NCBI GenBank assembly: GCA_041391745.1 | Contig: JAWKNK010000004.1 | Coordinates: 124,001-188,000 of the forward strand | Direction of reading: 5' to 3' | From: JAIXWP01 sp041391745 | Lineage (GTDB): Bacteria > Bacteroidota > Bacteroidia > Flavobacteriales_D > Sanyastnellaceae | Length of the DNA stretch: 64,000 nucleotides | Part shown: one piece after another, positions 37,480 to 46,900 of the stretch | Layout: every line of letters begins with the position of its first letter | Numbering within the stretch: position 1 is the first letter of the stretch | Made by a program: the position numbers and the translations under genes | The notes under the pieces: model-generated | Database searches by the model: none | What the model was told of the DNA's origin: nothing | Seen by the model: the letters and a program-made list of their open reading frames with translations, nothing else

Positions 37480-38810
37480 AAAAGCTAATCGTCATATTGT
37501 TTTTTATTCCCCTTTTGGCAAATGCCCAGGGAGAATTGATTGATAAAATCGTGGCCGTGGTAGGCGACGAAATTGTGCTTCATTCGGATATTCAATCAAC
37601 AATTCTTGAAGCTACTCAAGGTAAAACAGCAGACGCCACTGCAGAAGAAAGGTGCAGTGTAGTAGAGAATTTGTTGTACCAAAAATTGCTTTTGAATCAG
37701 TCTAAAATCGATAGTATTGATGTTTCTGATGCAGAAGTTCAAATGCAAGTAGATCGTCGTCTCAATTACTTCATTCAGATGTTTGGTAGCACCGAACAAT
37801 TCGAAGCATACTATGGAAAAACAACTGCTCAAATGAAGGCAGATTATTTCGACTTGATTAAAGATCAGTTGTTGGTTCAAAGAATGCAATCAGAAATTAC
37901 AAAGGACTTAAAAGTGACTCCTTCTGATGTGTTGAAATACTTCAACTCTTTGCCTCCTGATTCACTTCCGCTGGTGGGTGAACAAATCAGATATTCTCAA
38001 ATTGTAATTGATCCAGAAGTGCGCGAATCTGAACGTCAACGCACCATCATGTTCCTAGATTCTATTCGAAACGACATCCTTAATGGTAGAACTTCGATGA
38101 CGCTTCAAGCAGCTAAATGGAGCGAGGATCCTGGATCGAAATATAAAGGTGGATGTTACCCGTTGCAGCGCAAGGGCTCATTTGTACCGGAATACGAAGC
38201 AGCTGTGTCGAATACTCCAGAGGGAAGTTATTCACCAGTATTTAAAACAGACTATGGCTATCACTTTGTGAAAGTGGTAGAGAAAAGAGGTGATTTCTAC
38301 GAATCATGTCATATTCTAATGTCGCCTAAGGTTTCAGAAAATGACCTGAGTGGAGCTAAGACAAAACTCGATTCAATCGCCAGCGCCCTGAATGCGGGGA
38401 AAATTACATTCCAGCAAGCGGCTTTGAGATATTCTACAGATAAGAATACTGCCAATCAAGAGGGCCGCGTCGCTAATATTCAATCCGGCTCGAAGCACAA
38501 CGTAGCAGAGCTTTCTCCAGAAACAAATTTGATATTATCTGCATTAAAAGTGGGTGAAGTTTCTGAACCTGTTTTGGTGAAAAAGCAAGATGGAAGTCAA
38601 GCTTATGTGGTATATCGACTAGACGAGCGCATTCCTGCACACAGAGCCACTATGGAACAAGATTTTGAGATCTTCAAGTACGGCGCGGAAGACAGTGCCT
38701 CTCGCAAAATCATGGATGAATGGGTGAACAAAAAAATTGCTTCTACCTATGTTTCAATTGATCCCGAATTCGCAAGTTGCGTATTCGAATTTAATTGGAT
38801 AAAAAATTAA
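37476..38810 (+). CDS. surA: SurA-type periplasmic chaperone/peptidyl-prolyl isomerase
   Basis: 444 residues, close to E. coli SurA (428). Signal peptide 1-18 (MKKLIVILFFIPLLANAQ), SurA N-domain beginning ELIDKIVAVVGDEIVLHSDI, then two parvulin-like domains (first about 170-270 with YSQIVIDPEVRE and PGSKYKGGCYPLQRKGSFVP; second about 275-375 with ESCHILMSPKVSENDL). It escorts outer-membrane barrels such as LptD. It is the last gene of the foldase operon. Confidence 0.88.
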   Translation: MKKLIVILFFIPLLANAQGELIDKIVAVVGDEIVLHSDIQSTILEATQGKTADATAEERCSVVENLLYQKLLLNQSKIDSIDVSDAEVQMQVDRRLNYFIQMFGSTEQFEAYYGKTTAQMKADYFDLIKDQLLVQRMQSEITKDLKVTPSDVLKYFNSLPPDSLPLVGEQIRYSQIVIDPEVRESERQRTIMFLDSIRNDILNGRTSMTLQAAKWSEDPGSKYKGGCYPLQRKGSFVPEYEAAVSNTPEGSYSPVFKTDYGYHFVKVVEKRGDFYESCHILMSPKVSENDLSGAKTKLDSIASALNAGKITFQQAALRYSTDKNTANQEGRVANIQSGSKHNVAELSPETNLILSALKVGEVSEPVLVKKQDGSQAYVVYRLDERIPAHRATMEQDFEIFKYGAEDSASRKIMDEWVNKKIASTYVSIDPEFASCVFEFNWIKN

Positions 38811-38867
38811 CCTTTCACGCCTATCTATTATATTCGCAATAATTAATTGTGCGAACGAATTATAACT

Positions 38868-39839
38868 ATGGCAGAAAATCAATTTAAGTCAGACGCTGAG
38901 GCACTCGATTCTCTAAAAGTTAAATACCAAGCTTTACAGCAAGAAATAAAGAAAGCAATCGTTGGTCAAGACGATGTGGTGAAGAATGTTATTATTTCTA
39001 TTCTCGGAAATGGTCACTGTCTGCTCGTTGGGGTACCAGGACTTGCTAAAACACTTTTGGTAAACACCATTGCACAATCTCTAGGTCTTACTTTCAATAG
39101 AATTCAGTTCACCCCCGACTTGATGCCAAGTGATATTATCGGTTCTGAAATTCTTGATGAAGGACGCCAATTCAAATTCGTAAAAGGACCGTTGTTCGCA
39201 AATATCATTCTTGCGGATGAGATCAACCGTACACCTCCAAAAACGCAATCTGCGTTGCTCGAAGCGATGCAGGAAAGAAAGGTGACTGCGGCAGGTCAAA
39301 CCTACACTTTACCATCACCATTTTTCGTATTGGCCACGCAAAACCCAATCGAACAAGAAGGTACATATCCTCTGCCAGAAGCGCAGCTCGACCGTTTTAT
39401 GTTCAATATCTGGGTAGATTATCCAACTTTTGAAGAAGAACTTGAAATTGTAAAGAGTACCACTTCTAGCAGAAAAGTAGAAATCAATCCTGTCGTTTCT
39501 GGTGAAGAAATTACATTCTACCAACAATTGATTCGCAAAATGCCTGTCACCGATCACTTGGTAGAATATGCAGTGAAACTAGTGGCTAAAACACGCCCTG
39601 GAGGCGATATGGCTCCTGATATGGTGAATCAGTTTTTATCATGGGGAGCAGGTCCTCGTGCATCTCAAAACTTAATCGTGGCAGCAAAATGTCACGCTGC
39701 TTTAAACGGTAAATACAGCCCAGATATCGAAGATATTAAAGCGGTTGCTGTGCCAATTCTTCGACACAGAATCGTAAGAAACTATAAAGCAGAAGCGGAA
39801 GGATACACGGTGGAAAAAATCGTATCCGAGCTTTTCTAA
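38868..39839 (+). CDS. MoxR-family AAA+ ATPase
   Basis: 323 residues from ATG 38868 (MAENQFKSDAEALDSLKVKY); an upstream TTG at 38847 is unlikely. Walker A is LVGVPGLAKTLLVN, Walker B is IILADEINRTPPKTQSALLE, with sensor motif ATQNPIEQEGTYPLPEAQLDRF. MoxR ATPases act as chaperones for VWA-domain partners. In Bacteroidota the downstream DUF58/VWA genes usually follow, but here the next gene is convergent, so the partners are not in this window. A near-consensus -7 box TATATTCG lies at 38829-38836. Confidence 0.93.
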   Translation: MAENQFKSDAEALDSLKVKYQALQQEIKKAIVGQDDVVKNVIISILGNGHCLLVGVPGLAKTLLVNTIAQSLGLTFNRIQFTPDLMPSDIIGSEILDEGRQFKFVKGPLFANIILADEINRTPPKTQSALLEAMQERKVTAAGQTYTLPSPFFVLATQNPIEQEGTYPLPEAQLDRFMFNIWVDYPTFEEELEIVKSTTSSRKVEINPVVSGEEITFYQQLIRKMPVTDHLVEYAVKLVAKTRPGGDMAPDMVNQFLSWGAGPRASQNLIVAAKCHAALNGKYSPDIEDIKAVAVPILRHRIVRNYKAEAEGYTVEKIVSELF

Positions 39840-40654
39840 TCTTTAAAAAAGACAAAGTAAGAAGCCATCATCGCAAGTGAGAAATCCCACAGATTCATCA
39901 CAGCACCGATGATTAAGTGAAAAGCTATTCCAAAATAGAGTAGTGGCTTTTTTATTTTCTTTATCCATACGCCAACAGGAAATACAATCTGATAGATCAA
40001 AGCGAGATAGCTGGATATTTTCATAAGCAAAACATTCTTGAGGATTCCACTATCTAGAATGTAGTTGGTGGAAAAGCGAGGATTGGAAAGTGTGTAGTAA
40101 ACAGCTTCACCATACAGCCAAGATTCTCCATTCAGTTTGTAAAGCGCAGAACTTCCGTACACCAAAATAACTTGCAACTGGGCTCCCAAAATGGAAATGT
40201 GATTCATCACATGTCTGATGGGGTGCTTTGCTTTTGAGTAAAATGGAATGGTGAAAAATGCAAGTAAATTCATCAAAATAAATCCTGCATTAAAAGCATT
40301 ATAACCTGCAAAGTAGAGCAGTGTCCCTGTAATCCAAACTAGAGTTCTTGGAATGAAACTCCATTTTTTATCAAAAAGTGATGCAACAATTGAAATGATG
40401 TGAAGCGGGAAAATCCAATTGAATAAGCTAGGTTTGAAAACGAGAGCATAAGCCAAATTGGTGATCCAACTCGAAGCCCCACCTGTGCGCATCAATACTG
40501 ACTCAGAACCCCAAATAAAATTTCGATCACTCCAGATGAAAACAACATTAATCAAAAACCAGATGTAAACAGCTTTCACAAAAAACAACTGTGCTTTGCT
40601 CCATTTACCTGGCCGTGACATTCCATCGATATATCTTTTAATTTTATCTAACAT
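39836..40654 (-). CDS. HTTM-type (vitamin K-dependent carboxylase-like) membrane protein
   Basis: 272 residues with about six membrane helices. The order of helices, the conserved WGSESVLMRTGGASSW loop and the segment VLVYGSSALYKLNGESWLYG ... GEAVYYTL resemble HTTM domain proteins, which are related to gamma-glutamyl carboxylase. The enzymatic activity of the bacterial members is mostly unknown. It overlaps the upstream partner gene by 11 nt and the convergent MoxR gene by 4 nt. Confidence 0.75.
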   Translation of the reverse strand: MLDKIKRYIDGMSRPGKWSKAQLFFVKAVYIWFLINVVFIWSDRNFIWGSESVLMRTGGASSWITNLAYALVFKPSLFNWIFPLHIISIVASLFDKKWSFIPRTLVWITGTLLYFAGYNAFNAGFILMNLLAFFTIPFYSKAKHPIRHVMNHISILGAQLQVILVYGSSALYKLNGESWLYGEAVYYTLSNPRFSTNYILDSGILKNVLLMKISSYLALIYQIVFPVGVWIKKIKKPLLYFGIAFHLIIGAVMNLWDFSLAMMASYFVFFKD

Positions 40655-41235
40655 CAGCAGGAATGGTATAAATAGGGAATTCTATCGAGTCTGTCTTCAC
40701 CGCATCGTCACTGCCTAGTTCGGGTGTAAAATGAAACTGTAAACGGATTTGAATGTGTTCTTGTAATCGCTCCGGATAATGGAGATTGTGCAGGCGAATG
40801 GCGTAATACAAAGCCTTATTGTAATCGGTACTTTTAAGCACAATATCCAATTTTCTTTCTTCGCCATCGAAGTACATGTTTCGCCCAATGTCAACAGCTA
40901 AACCACTGCTGATACTTTGCTCCATATAATACACTTTACTCGACTTCGTAAATCCCATGGATTCAGAGATGTTGTTCCATGCCGTCCATGATCCGTCTTT
41001 ATCGTATCTGTATTGAAGTGAAAGAGAATACTCAGGGACTTCTGGGGCAAACATGCTCAGTTTTGATGAAACAAAGGCACTGTGTACGCTTGGCTTACAG
41101 CCGAACACTGCGCGGGGCGGGCACAAAGTCCATGGAGTATAGTCCGGTCATTGCAAAATGAAAGCAAAGCCAGAGGAGCCTAATACCGCTATGAATCGCC
41201 ACTTGAATTTCATAGTTTTTATTCATTACAAACAT
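40644..41235 (-). CDS. Small membrane-anchored partner of the HTTM protein, one frame break
   Basis: The N-terminal part lies in a different frame from the longer downstream ORF (TTG 41126). From ATG 41235 (or 41226) the reverse strand reads MFVMNKNYEIQVAIHSGIR, then LLWLCFHFAMTGLYSMDFVP, a membrane helix followed by a motif typical of small proteins paired with HTTM. Near 41095-41105 one extra base moves it into the frame SVHSAFVSSKLSMFAPEVPE, which then runs to 40644. Restored length is about 196 residues: one N-terminal helix and a beta-rich extracytoplasmic domain. An in-frame TGA in the longer reading of the downstream frame excludes a simple upstream extension. Confidence 0.65.
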
Positions 41236-41236
41236 A

Positions 41237-41254
41237 ATCTCAAATCTTTGAGAT
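41237..41254. promoter_or_regulatory. Perfect 18-bp palindrome between divergent genes
   Basis: ATCTCAAA-TC-TTTGAGAT is an exact inverted repeat lying in the 51-nt gap between the HTTM partner (minus) and fah (plus). Position and symmetry fit an operator for a dimeric regulator controlling both directions. It ends 1 nt before the ATG at 41235, so if that is the true start it could also act on the leader. Confidence 0.45.
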
Positions 41255-41286
41255 AACTTGCAAGCTGAATGTAAATTAATAGTCTT

Positions 41287-42566
41287 ATGGAAATTTCAGC
41301 GAACGATCAAAATTAAAATCGTGGGTGGATATTGCCTTCAGGAAGTGATTTTCCTATTCAAAATCTTCCTTTCGGAGTTTTTCGCACAGAAAGCCAATTG
41401 CCTCGTGTGGGTGTGGCTATCGGTGATAAAGTTTTGGATTTAAAAGCACTTCATATATTAGGATATCTTGAAAATCTTCCTTTCCGTTTAGAAGATTTTC
41501 TTGCCGATTCATTAAACCCAATGATGAAATACGGAAAGAAGGCGACAAGAGATTTGCGTAATCGCATTTCTAAATTGTTACGTTCAGATATGCCTGACTT
41601 GCGCGATAGAGAACATCACGTTAAGCAAGTATTGGTGGCGCAGTCTGAAGTACAAATGTTGATGCCAGTGAAAGTTGGAGACTACACTGATTTTTATAGT
41701 AGTGAAGACCACGCACGAAATGTAGGTACTATGTTTCGTGATCCTGCCAACGCACTTTTGCCTAACTGGAAACATTTGCCAGTAGGTTACCACGGCCGTT
41801 CTTCGAGCATCGTAGTGAGCGGTACACCCGTTCGTAGACCAATGGGACAGGTGAATCCATCTGATGCTACTCCGCCAACTTTTAAAGCTTCAGGTCAACT
41901 CGATTTCGAATTGGAAATGGCATTCATCACCTATGATGGAAAGCCAATGGGAGAGAGAATTTCTACTTCAGAAGCGGAAGACTATATTTTCGGTATGGTC
42001 ATGTTTAATGATTGGAGTGCAAGGGACATTCAACGTTGGGAATATGTTCCACTTGGTCCTTTTCTCGCCAAAAATTTTTGCATCAACTGTATCACCTTGG
42101 GTGGTAACAATGGATGCTTTACAACCTTTCAAAATGGATGGTGCAAAGCAAGAACCTGAAGTACTTCCATATTTAAAATTTGAAGGTAAATACAATGTAG
42201 ATATTCAACTTGAAGTGGATATCACTCCAGAAAATAGCACACCAACATGTGTTACCAGAGTAACTACAAGCATATGTATTGGAATTATGTGCAACAATTG
42301 GCACATCACACAGTGAATGGATGTAATGTTCGTTGTGGCGATATGATGGCGTCAGGAACCATCTCAGGACCAACCGAAGGATCATTCGGTTCGATGCTGA
42401 AATTGCTTGGAAAGGAACAAAGCCTGTTCACATGAACGACGGTTCACAGCGCAATTTTATTTTAGATGGTGACACTGTTACCATTCGTGGATTTGCGGAA
42501 AAGGATGGAGTGCGCGTGGGCTTCGGAAAATGTGAAGCTCAAGTTTTACCTGCTTTTGAATTTTAG
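41287..42566 (+). CDS. fahA: Fumarylacetoacetase, five frame breaks
   Basis: The gene reads as MEISANDQ(K)LKSWVDI(P)SG, then SDFPIQNLPFGVF, to APAFEF-like end (QVLPAFEF), about 426 residues once repaired, the usual size. Breaks: missing A at 41309-41312, extra G near 41334, extra T in 42075-42079, missing A near 42257 and missing G near 42405. Family motifs survive on both sides of each: DFYSSEDHARNVGTMFRDP, LPVGYHGRSSSIVVSGTP, FNDWSARDIQRWEYVPLGPF, HHTVNGCNVRCGDMMASGT and SGPTEGSFGSML. The enzyme makes fumarate and acetoacetate in tyrosine breakdown. Five breaks in 1.1 kb could mean decay, but full conservation of motifs favours consensus errors. Confidence 0.85.
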
Positions 42567-42591
42567 CAAACCAAATATCTAAAACTAAATA

Positions 42592-43533
42592 ATGAAAACT
42601 AAATGCTACGCTCTATTGCTGATGATTGTTTTTTCATCGGCTGTGTTTAATGTTGTTGCACAAGAAGACACTACTTATTCAGAAGAGGCTGCGCTCGAAG
42701 AGCTTGCTGCATTTTATGCTATGGTGGACAGCATTGAAAACTCTCTTAATTATCAAACGGGAGACATTTCAATTCTTGATGGTCAAGCTGTAATTCACGT
42801 CCCAGAAGGATTTCGATTTTTAGATGCCAATGATGCACAAATTGTACTGACACAATTGTGGGGAAATCCAGAATCGGAAACGATGGGAATGCTCGTGCCA
42901 GATGGTGGAGTCATGGATGAAGATACTTATGCATATAATATTTTCTGGGAAGGAATGGGATATGTAGAAGATGATGACGCTGAGGATACAGATTATGATG
43001 AGCTCCTTGAAGAAATGAAAAAGGATGCAATTGAAGAAAGTCAATACAGAAGACAACAAGGCTACAGCGGATATGAAGTTGTGGGTTGGGCGTCGGAACC
43101 TTATTATGATAGCAATAGAAAAGTACTACACTGGGCAAAGGCTTTGCACTTTGACGATGAAGAAGTAAACACGTTAAATTATAACGTTCGTGTACTAGGT
43201 CGAAAAGGTGTAATGACGTTGAATGCGATTGGTACTACCGATCAATTGGAATTAGTAAAAAAGGATATTGATAAAGTATTGTCGAGTGTTCAGTACACAG
43301 AAGGAAATAGATACGCGGATTTCGATTCAAGTATTGATGAAGTGGCTGCTTATACCATTGGTGGTCTGGTAGCTGGAAAGATTTTGGCGAAAGTGGGAAT
43401 TTTTGCCGGTTTGGCTAAATTCGGTAAATTCATTATTCTAGGTATCGTTGCTGCCTTCGCAGCAGTTCGCAAGTTCATATTCGGTAAAAAGAAAGAATCG
43501 GAAGAAGCGATGACCTACAATAAAGAAGGTTAA
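42592..43533 (+). CDS. DUF2167-family membrane protein
   Basis: 313 residues. Signal peptide 1-24 (ends FNVVAQ), then the DUF2167 region with VIHVPEGFRFLDANDAQIVL, DTYAYNIFWEGMGYV, YEVVGWASEPYYDSNRKVLH and WAKALHFDDEEVNTLNYNVR, and a C-terminal part with one or two membrane helices (about 255-300: AYTIGGLVAGKILAKVGIFA, FGKFIILGIVAAFAAVRKFI). Function of the family is unknown; members are found in envelope-associated settings. It overlaps the convergent gene by 4 nt. Confidence 0.85.
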   Translation: MKTKCYALLLMIVFSSAVFNVVAQEDTTYSEEAALEELAAFYAMVDSIENSLNYQTGDISILDGQAVIHVPEGFRFLDANDAQIVLTQLWGNPESETMGMLVPDGGVMDEDTYAYNIFWEGMGYVEDDDAEDTDYDELLEEMKKDAIEESQYRRQQGYSGYEVVGWASEPYYDSNRKVLHWAKALHFDDEEVNTLNYNVRVLGRKGVMTLNAIGTTDQLELVKKDIDKVLSSVQYTEGNRYADFDSSIDEVAAYTIGGLVAGKILAKVGIFAGLAKFGKFIILGIVAAFAAVRKFIFGKKKESEEAMTYNKEG

Positions 43534-43865
43534 TACATCAAATGCATTTTATCTTTTGATCGCCAGCCGGCCTGAGACTCATAACTTACAAAGTAGATTT
43601 TCAGGTCGGCTTGGCTTTCATAGTCTACAAAGTAGATTTTCTTGTTTGCCTGACTGGCATATTTTACAAAATACCACAATCCCTTATTGTCTCTGGCCTG
43701 ACTTTCATAGTCGACCTTGTAAACCAGCAAATCTGCTTGACTCTCGTAGTTCACTACGAAAACTTTTACGTCTGCCTGAGAAGCATAATCCACAGAAAAA
43801 ATCGTCTGTGAGAATCCAGCATTGCACAGAATTAAAAACAAAGTGCTTAAAAGTGTGGTTTTCAT
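43530..43865 (-). CDS. Small secreted protein built of YxSQA repeats (DUF6150-like)
   Basis: 111 residues from ATG 43865, which starts a clean signal peptide (MKTTLLSTLFLILCNAGFSQ). The mature part is six copies of a roughly 13-residue unit, (V/F)xx(V/K/F)xYxSQA(D/R/N): VDYASQAD, VNYESQAD, VDYESQAR, VKYASQAN, VDYESQAD and VSYESQAG. Such short beta-strand repeats suggest a small solenoid or curved sheet. I associate it with the DUF6150 family from memory of its pattern, so that name is tentative. Confidence 0.7.
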   Translation of the reverse strand: MKTTLLSTLFLILCNAGFSQTIFSVDYASQADVKVFVVNYESQADLLVYKVDYESQARDNKGLWYFVKYASQANKKIYFVDYESQADLKIYFVSYESQAGWRSKDKMHLMY

Positions 43866-43902
43866 GTCACTAAAATACAAAATTTCTTAATTAATTTGTG
43901 TT

Positions 43903-46900
43903 ATGAAATATTATTCTGCACGAACGTTACTAATAGTTTGGACTGCCCTCATCTCTTCGGCATTATTTGCCCAGCAGTCTGAAAAGGTATTTAACCTCTC
44001 TCCTGAGGTGATCCCAATGGAATACCACGGTGAAACGGTGGCATTGCGCGACTTTGTAGCCGATCCCAACTTCCCAAATGAAATCACAAAAACCGACAAG
44101 ACAGGTTACCATGTGAAAAAGCATTGGATTTTGAATGAAAACGTGAATCCAAACGCGCTTCCAAACGGTATCGACCCTGCTTTACAAACTGATTATCCGC
44201 ACCCTGCACCAGCGGATAGAGAATTGGTTCAGAACTACGCGGGTATGGGAGATACTGGAGTAGATCCTGCGGATCCATCTATTGACGTAGGACCCAACCA
44301 CGTGATTCAAATGATCAACGGTCAAAGTGGTTCTTATTTCAGAATTTGGAATAAGACGGGTACTCAAGTGATGGCCCAAACCTATTTTGATACCTTCTTT
44401 GGTCAACCTGGTGGAGCAGGCGACCCGATAGTGGTTTATGATGCACCAGCAGATCGATGGTTGATGAGTGAATTTACTGCAACAGGAAATAGATTGAGTG
44501 TTGCCGTTTCTTCAACACCAGATCCTCTCGGTACATGGTACACGTACACCTTCACTACGCCTAACTTCCCAGACTATCCTAAGTATTCAGTTTGGAACAA
44601 TGCCTACATCGTTACTACGAATGAAAATTCTTCTACAGTTTATGCATTGGATAGAGCGAGCATGTTGACTGGTGCACCAGCTACTTCGCAGCGATTTACA
44701 ATGACCAATTTTGGTACAATAGGCTTTCAGGCGGCAACACCTGTAAACTTGGATGGAACAACATTGCCTCCAACAGGAACACCTGCAATGGTGATGCGTA
44801 TGCGCGATGATGCTTGGAGCGGTGCGGCTACCGATGCACTCGAAATGTGGGCGTTCAATATCAATTGGACCACTCCAGCCAACTCATCTTTGACGCAAAT
44901 TGCTGTGCTCCCCGTTACAGCTTTTGCATCTGAATTGTGTGGTTACACATCTTTCGCTTGTATACCTCAGCCGAATTCAAACACTACGCTTGATCCATTG
45001 CGCGAGGTATTGATGAATAGAATTCACTATCGCAATTTTGGTACTCATGAAAGTATTGTTTGTTGTCACGTGGTAGATGTCGATAATACAGATCACGCTG
45101 GTATGCGTTGGTATGAATTGCGTCGCACCAATGGACAATCAGGTACTTGGTCTATTTATCAGCAAGGCACTTACTCGCCTGATGGAGCGAATAGATGGAT
45201 GGGAGCTATAGGTATTTCTGCAAGTGGAAATATTGGAATGGCTTACAACGTATCAAGTTCATCTGTTTATCCTTCTTTGAGATATACAGGAAGAAAATCG
45301 TGCGACCCATTAGGAGTGATGACAGAACCGGAAACAACTATCGTTGCAGGGACGGCTTCGAATACTTCCAATCGATATGGTGACTACAATGCCATGGGAC
45401 TTGATCCTGCTGACGGAGAAACTTTTTGGTTTACTGGAATGTACAATACATCAGGAGCTTGGAGCACACGTGTAGCGGCTTTCAATATTCCTTCATGTAA
45501 TTCTGCTGTTCAATTTTCGGCAAACACGGCCACAGCAGATGAAGCATCGGCCTTGGCTAGTGCAGGCTGCGAGAGTTATCAAACGCTTTCAGTTCCTATT
45601 ACCATCGGATCCACTCCAAGTGCAAATGCAAACGTGACCATCAGTGTGATAGGTGGCACTGCAACACAGAACGTAGATTATGAACTGGTAACTACAAACC
45701 TTACTTTTTCTTCTGGAAACCTATCCAACAACATCGAGATTCATATTTTCAACGATGGAATTGAAGAGTCTCCAGAAACGATTATTCTTGGATACAGTTT
45801 GAATGCGAACGGGGGAAATGCTGTTGAAGGAACTATCAATCAAACGTTGACCATTACCATCAACGACAACGATATCAATCCGAATGATGCATCAGCTGGC
45901 GGAACGATTTTGAGTTATGGTTTTGAAAGTGGATTTGGAGCATTCAGTACTACTAATCCGTCAGGAGCTACAGCATGGCAAGTGGGCACTGCTGCAGCAG
46001 GTTCTACCAATGCATTTACCATTCCGAATTCGAATGCTACACAAATTGCATGGATCAATGACGATGATTGCGATTGTAATCAAAACAATGTATCGTTGCT
46101 ATTTCCTGCGGTGAATCTGACCAACTACTCAACTGCCGCACTTTCATTTGATAGCTATTTTGAAGGAAATACTTATCAAGGTGATACAGAAACTGCAATA
46201 TTACGCGTCTCATTGAATGGTGGTGGATTCACAACTGTAGGTTCGTTGATTGCAAATGAAAGCAGTTGGCAAGTACAAAACTTTGACATCTCCAATTATG
46301 TGGGAAATGCTTCTGTTCAATTCTCAATAGTTTACAGTGATGGCACTGGATGGCTCTATGGATGTGCTATCGACAATATTTTGATTACCGGAGAATCAAG
46401 CGTGGACATTCAAACAGCGGTCAATACTTCAGCTCCAACAGTGCTTCCTTTCGGTGCTACAGGAAATTATCATTTCTACGATGATGCATCCAACAATATC
46501 ATGGTGTCTGTAAATAATCAAAATGCAACATCAGATAATTGTGTAAGTGTAAGTGTGGACAGAGCTGGAACTAATCCAACAGCGCTGGCATTTACCTCAA
46601 ATAATGCTGCAGAATTTGTGATGTCAAAGACATTCCAAATTACTACTTCGAATGAAGTGAATGCCAATTATGCGATGACATTATTTTATAAAGAAGCTGA
46701 AGTAGCCGCATGGGAATCTGCAACAGGAAACAGCAGAAACAACATCCAAATGATTCGTGTTTTAGGTGCAAACAATGGTATATCAGAAGTAACGCCAGCA
46801 AACTTTGGAGATTACACTATTGCTACTTCTCCTGTAACTATTGGAGATTTTAATGGTGATGTTACCTTCACAGCAGAGTGGAATGTGATGTTTGGTTCAT

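Noticed and set aside
41100..41215. MKFKWRFIAVLGSSGFAFIL as N-terminus of the HTTM partner
   Set aside because: That frame hits TGA after 21 codons; the frame starting at 41235 gives the family-like LLWLCFHFAMTGLYSMDF instead.
43556..43873. Plus-strand open frame opposite the YxSQA repeat gene
   Set aside because: It is the antisense of repeated codons; only the minus frame has a signal peptide and regular repeats.
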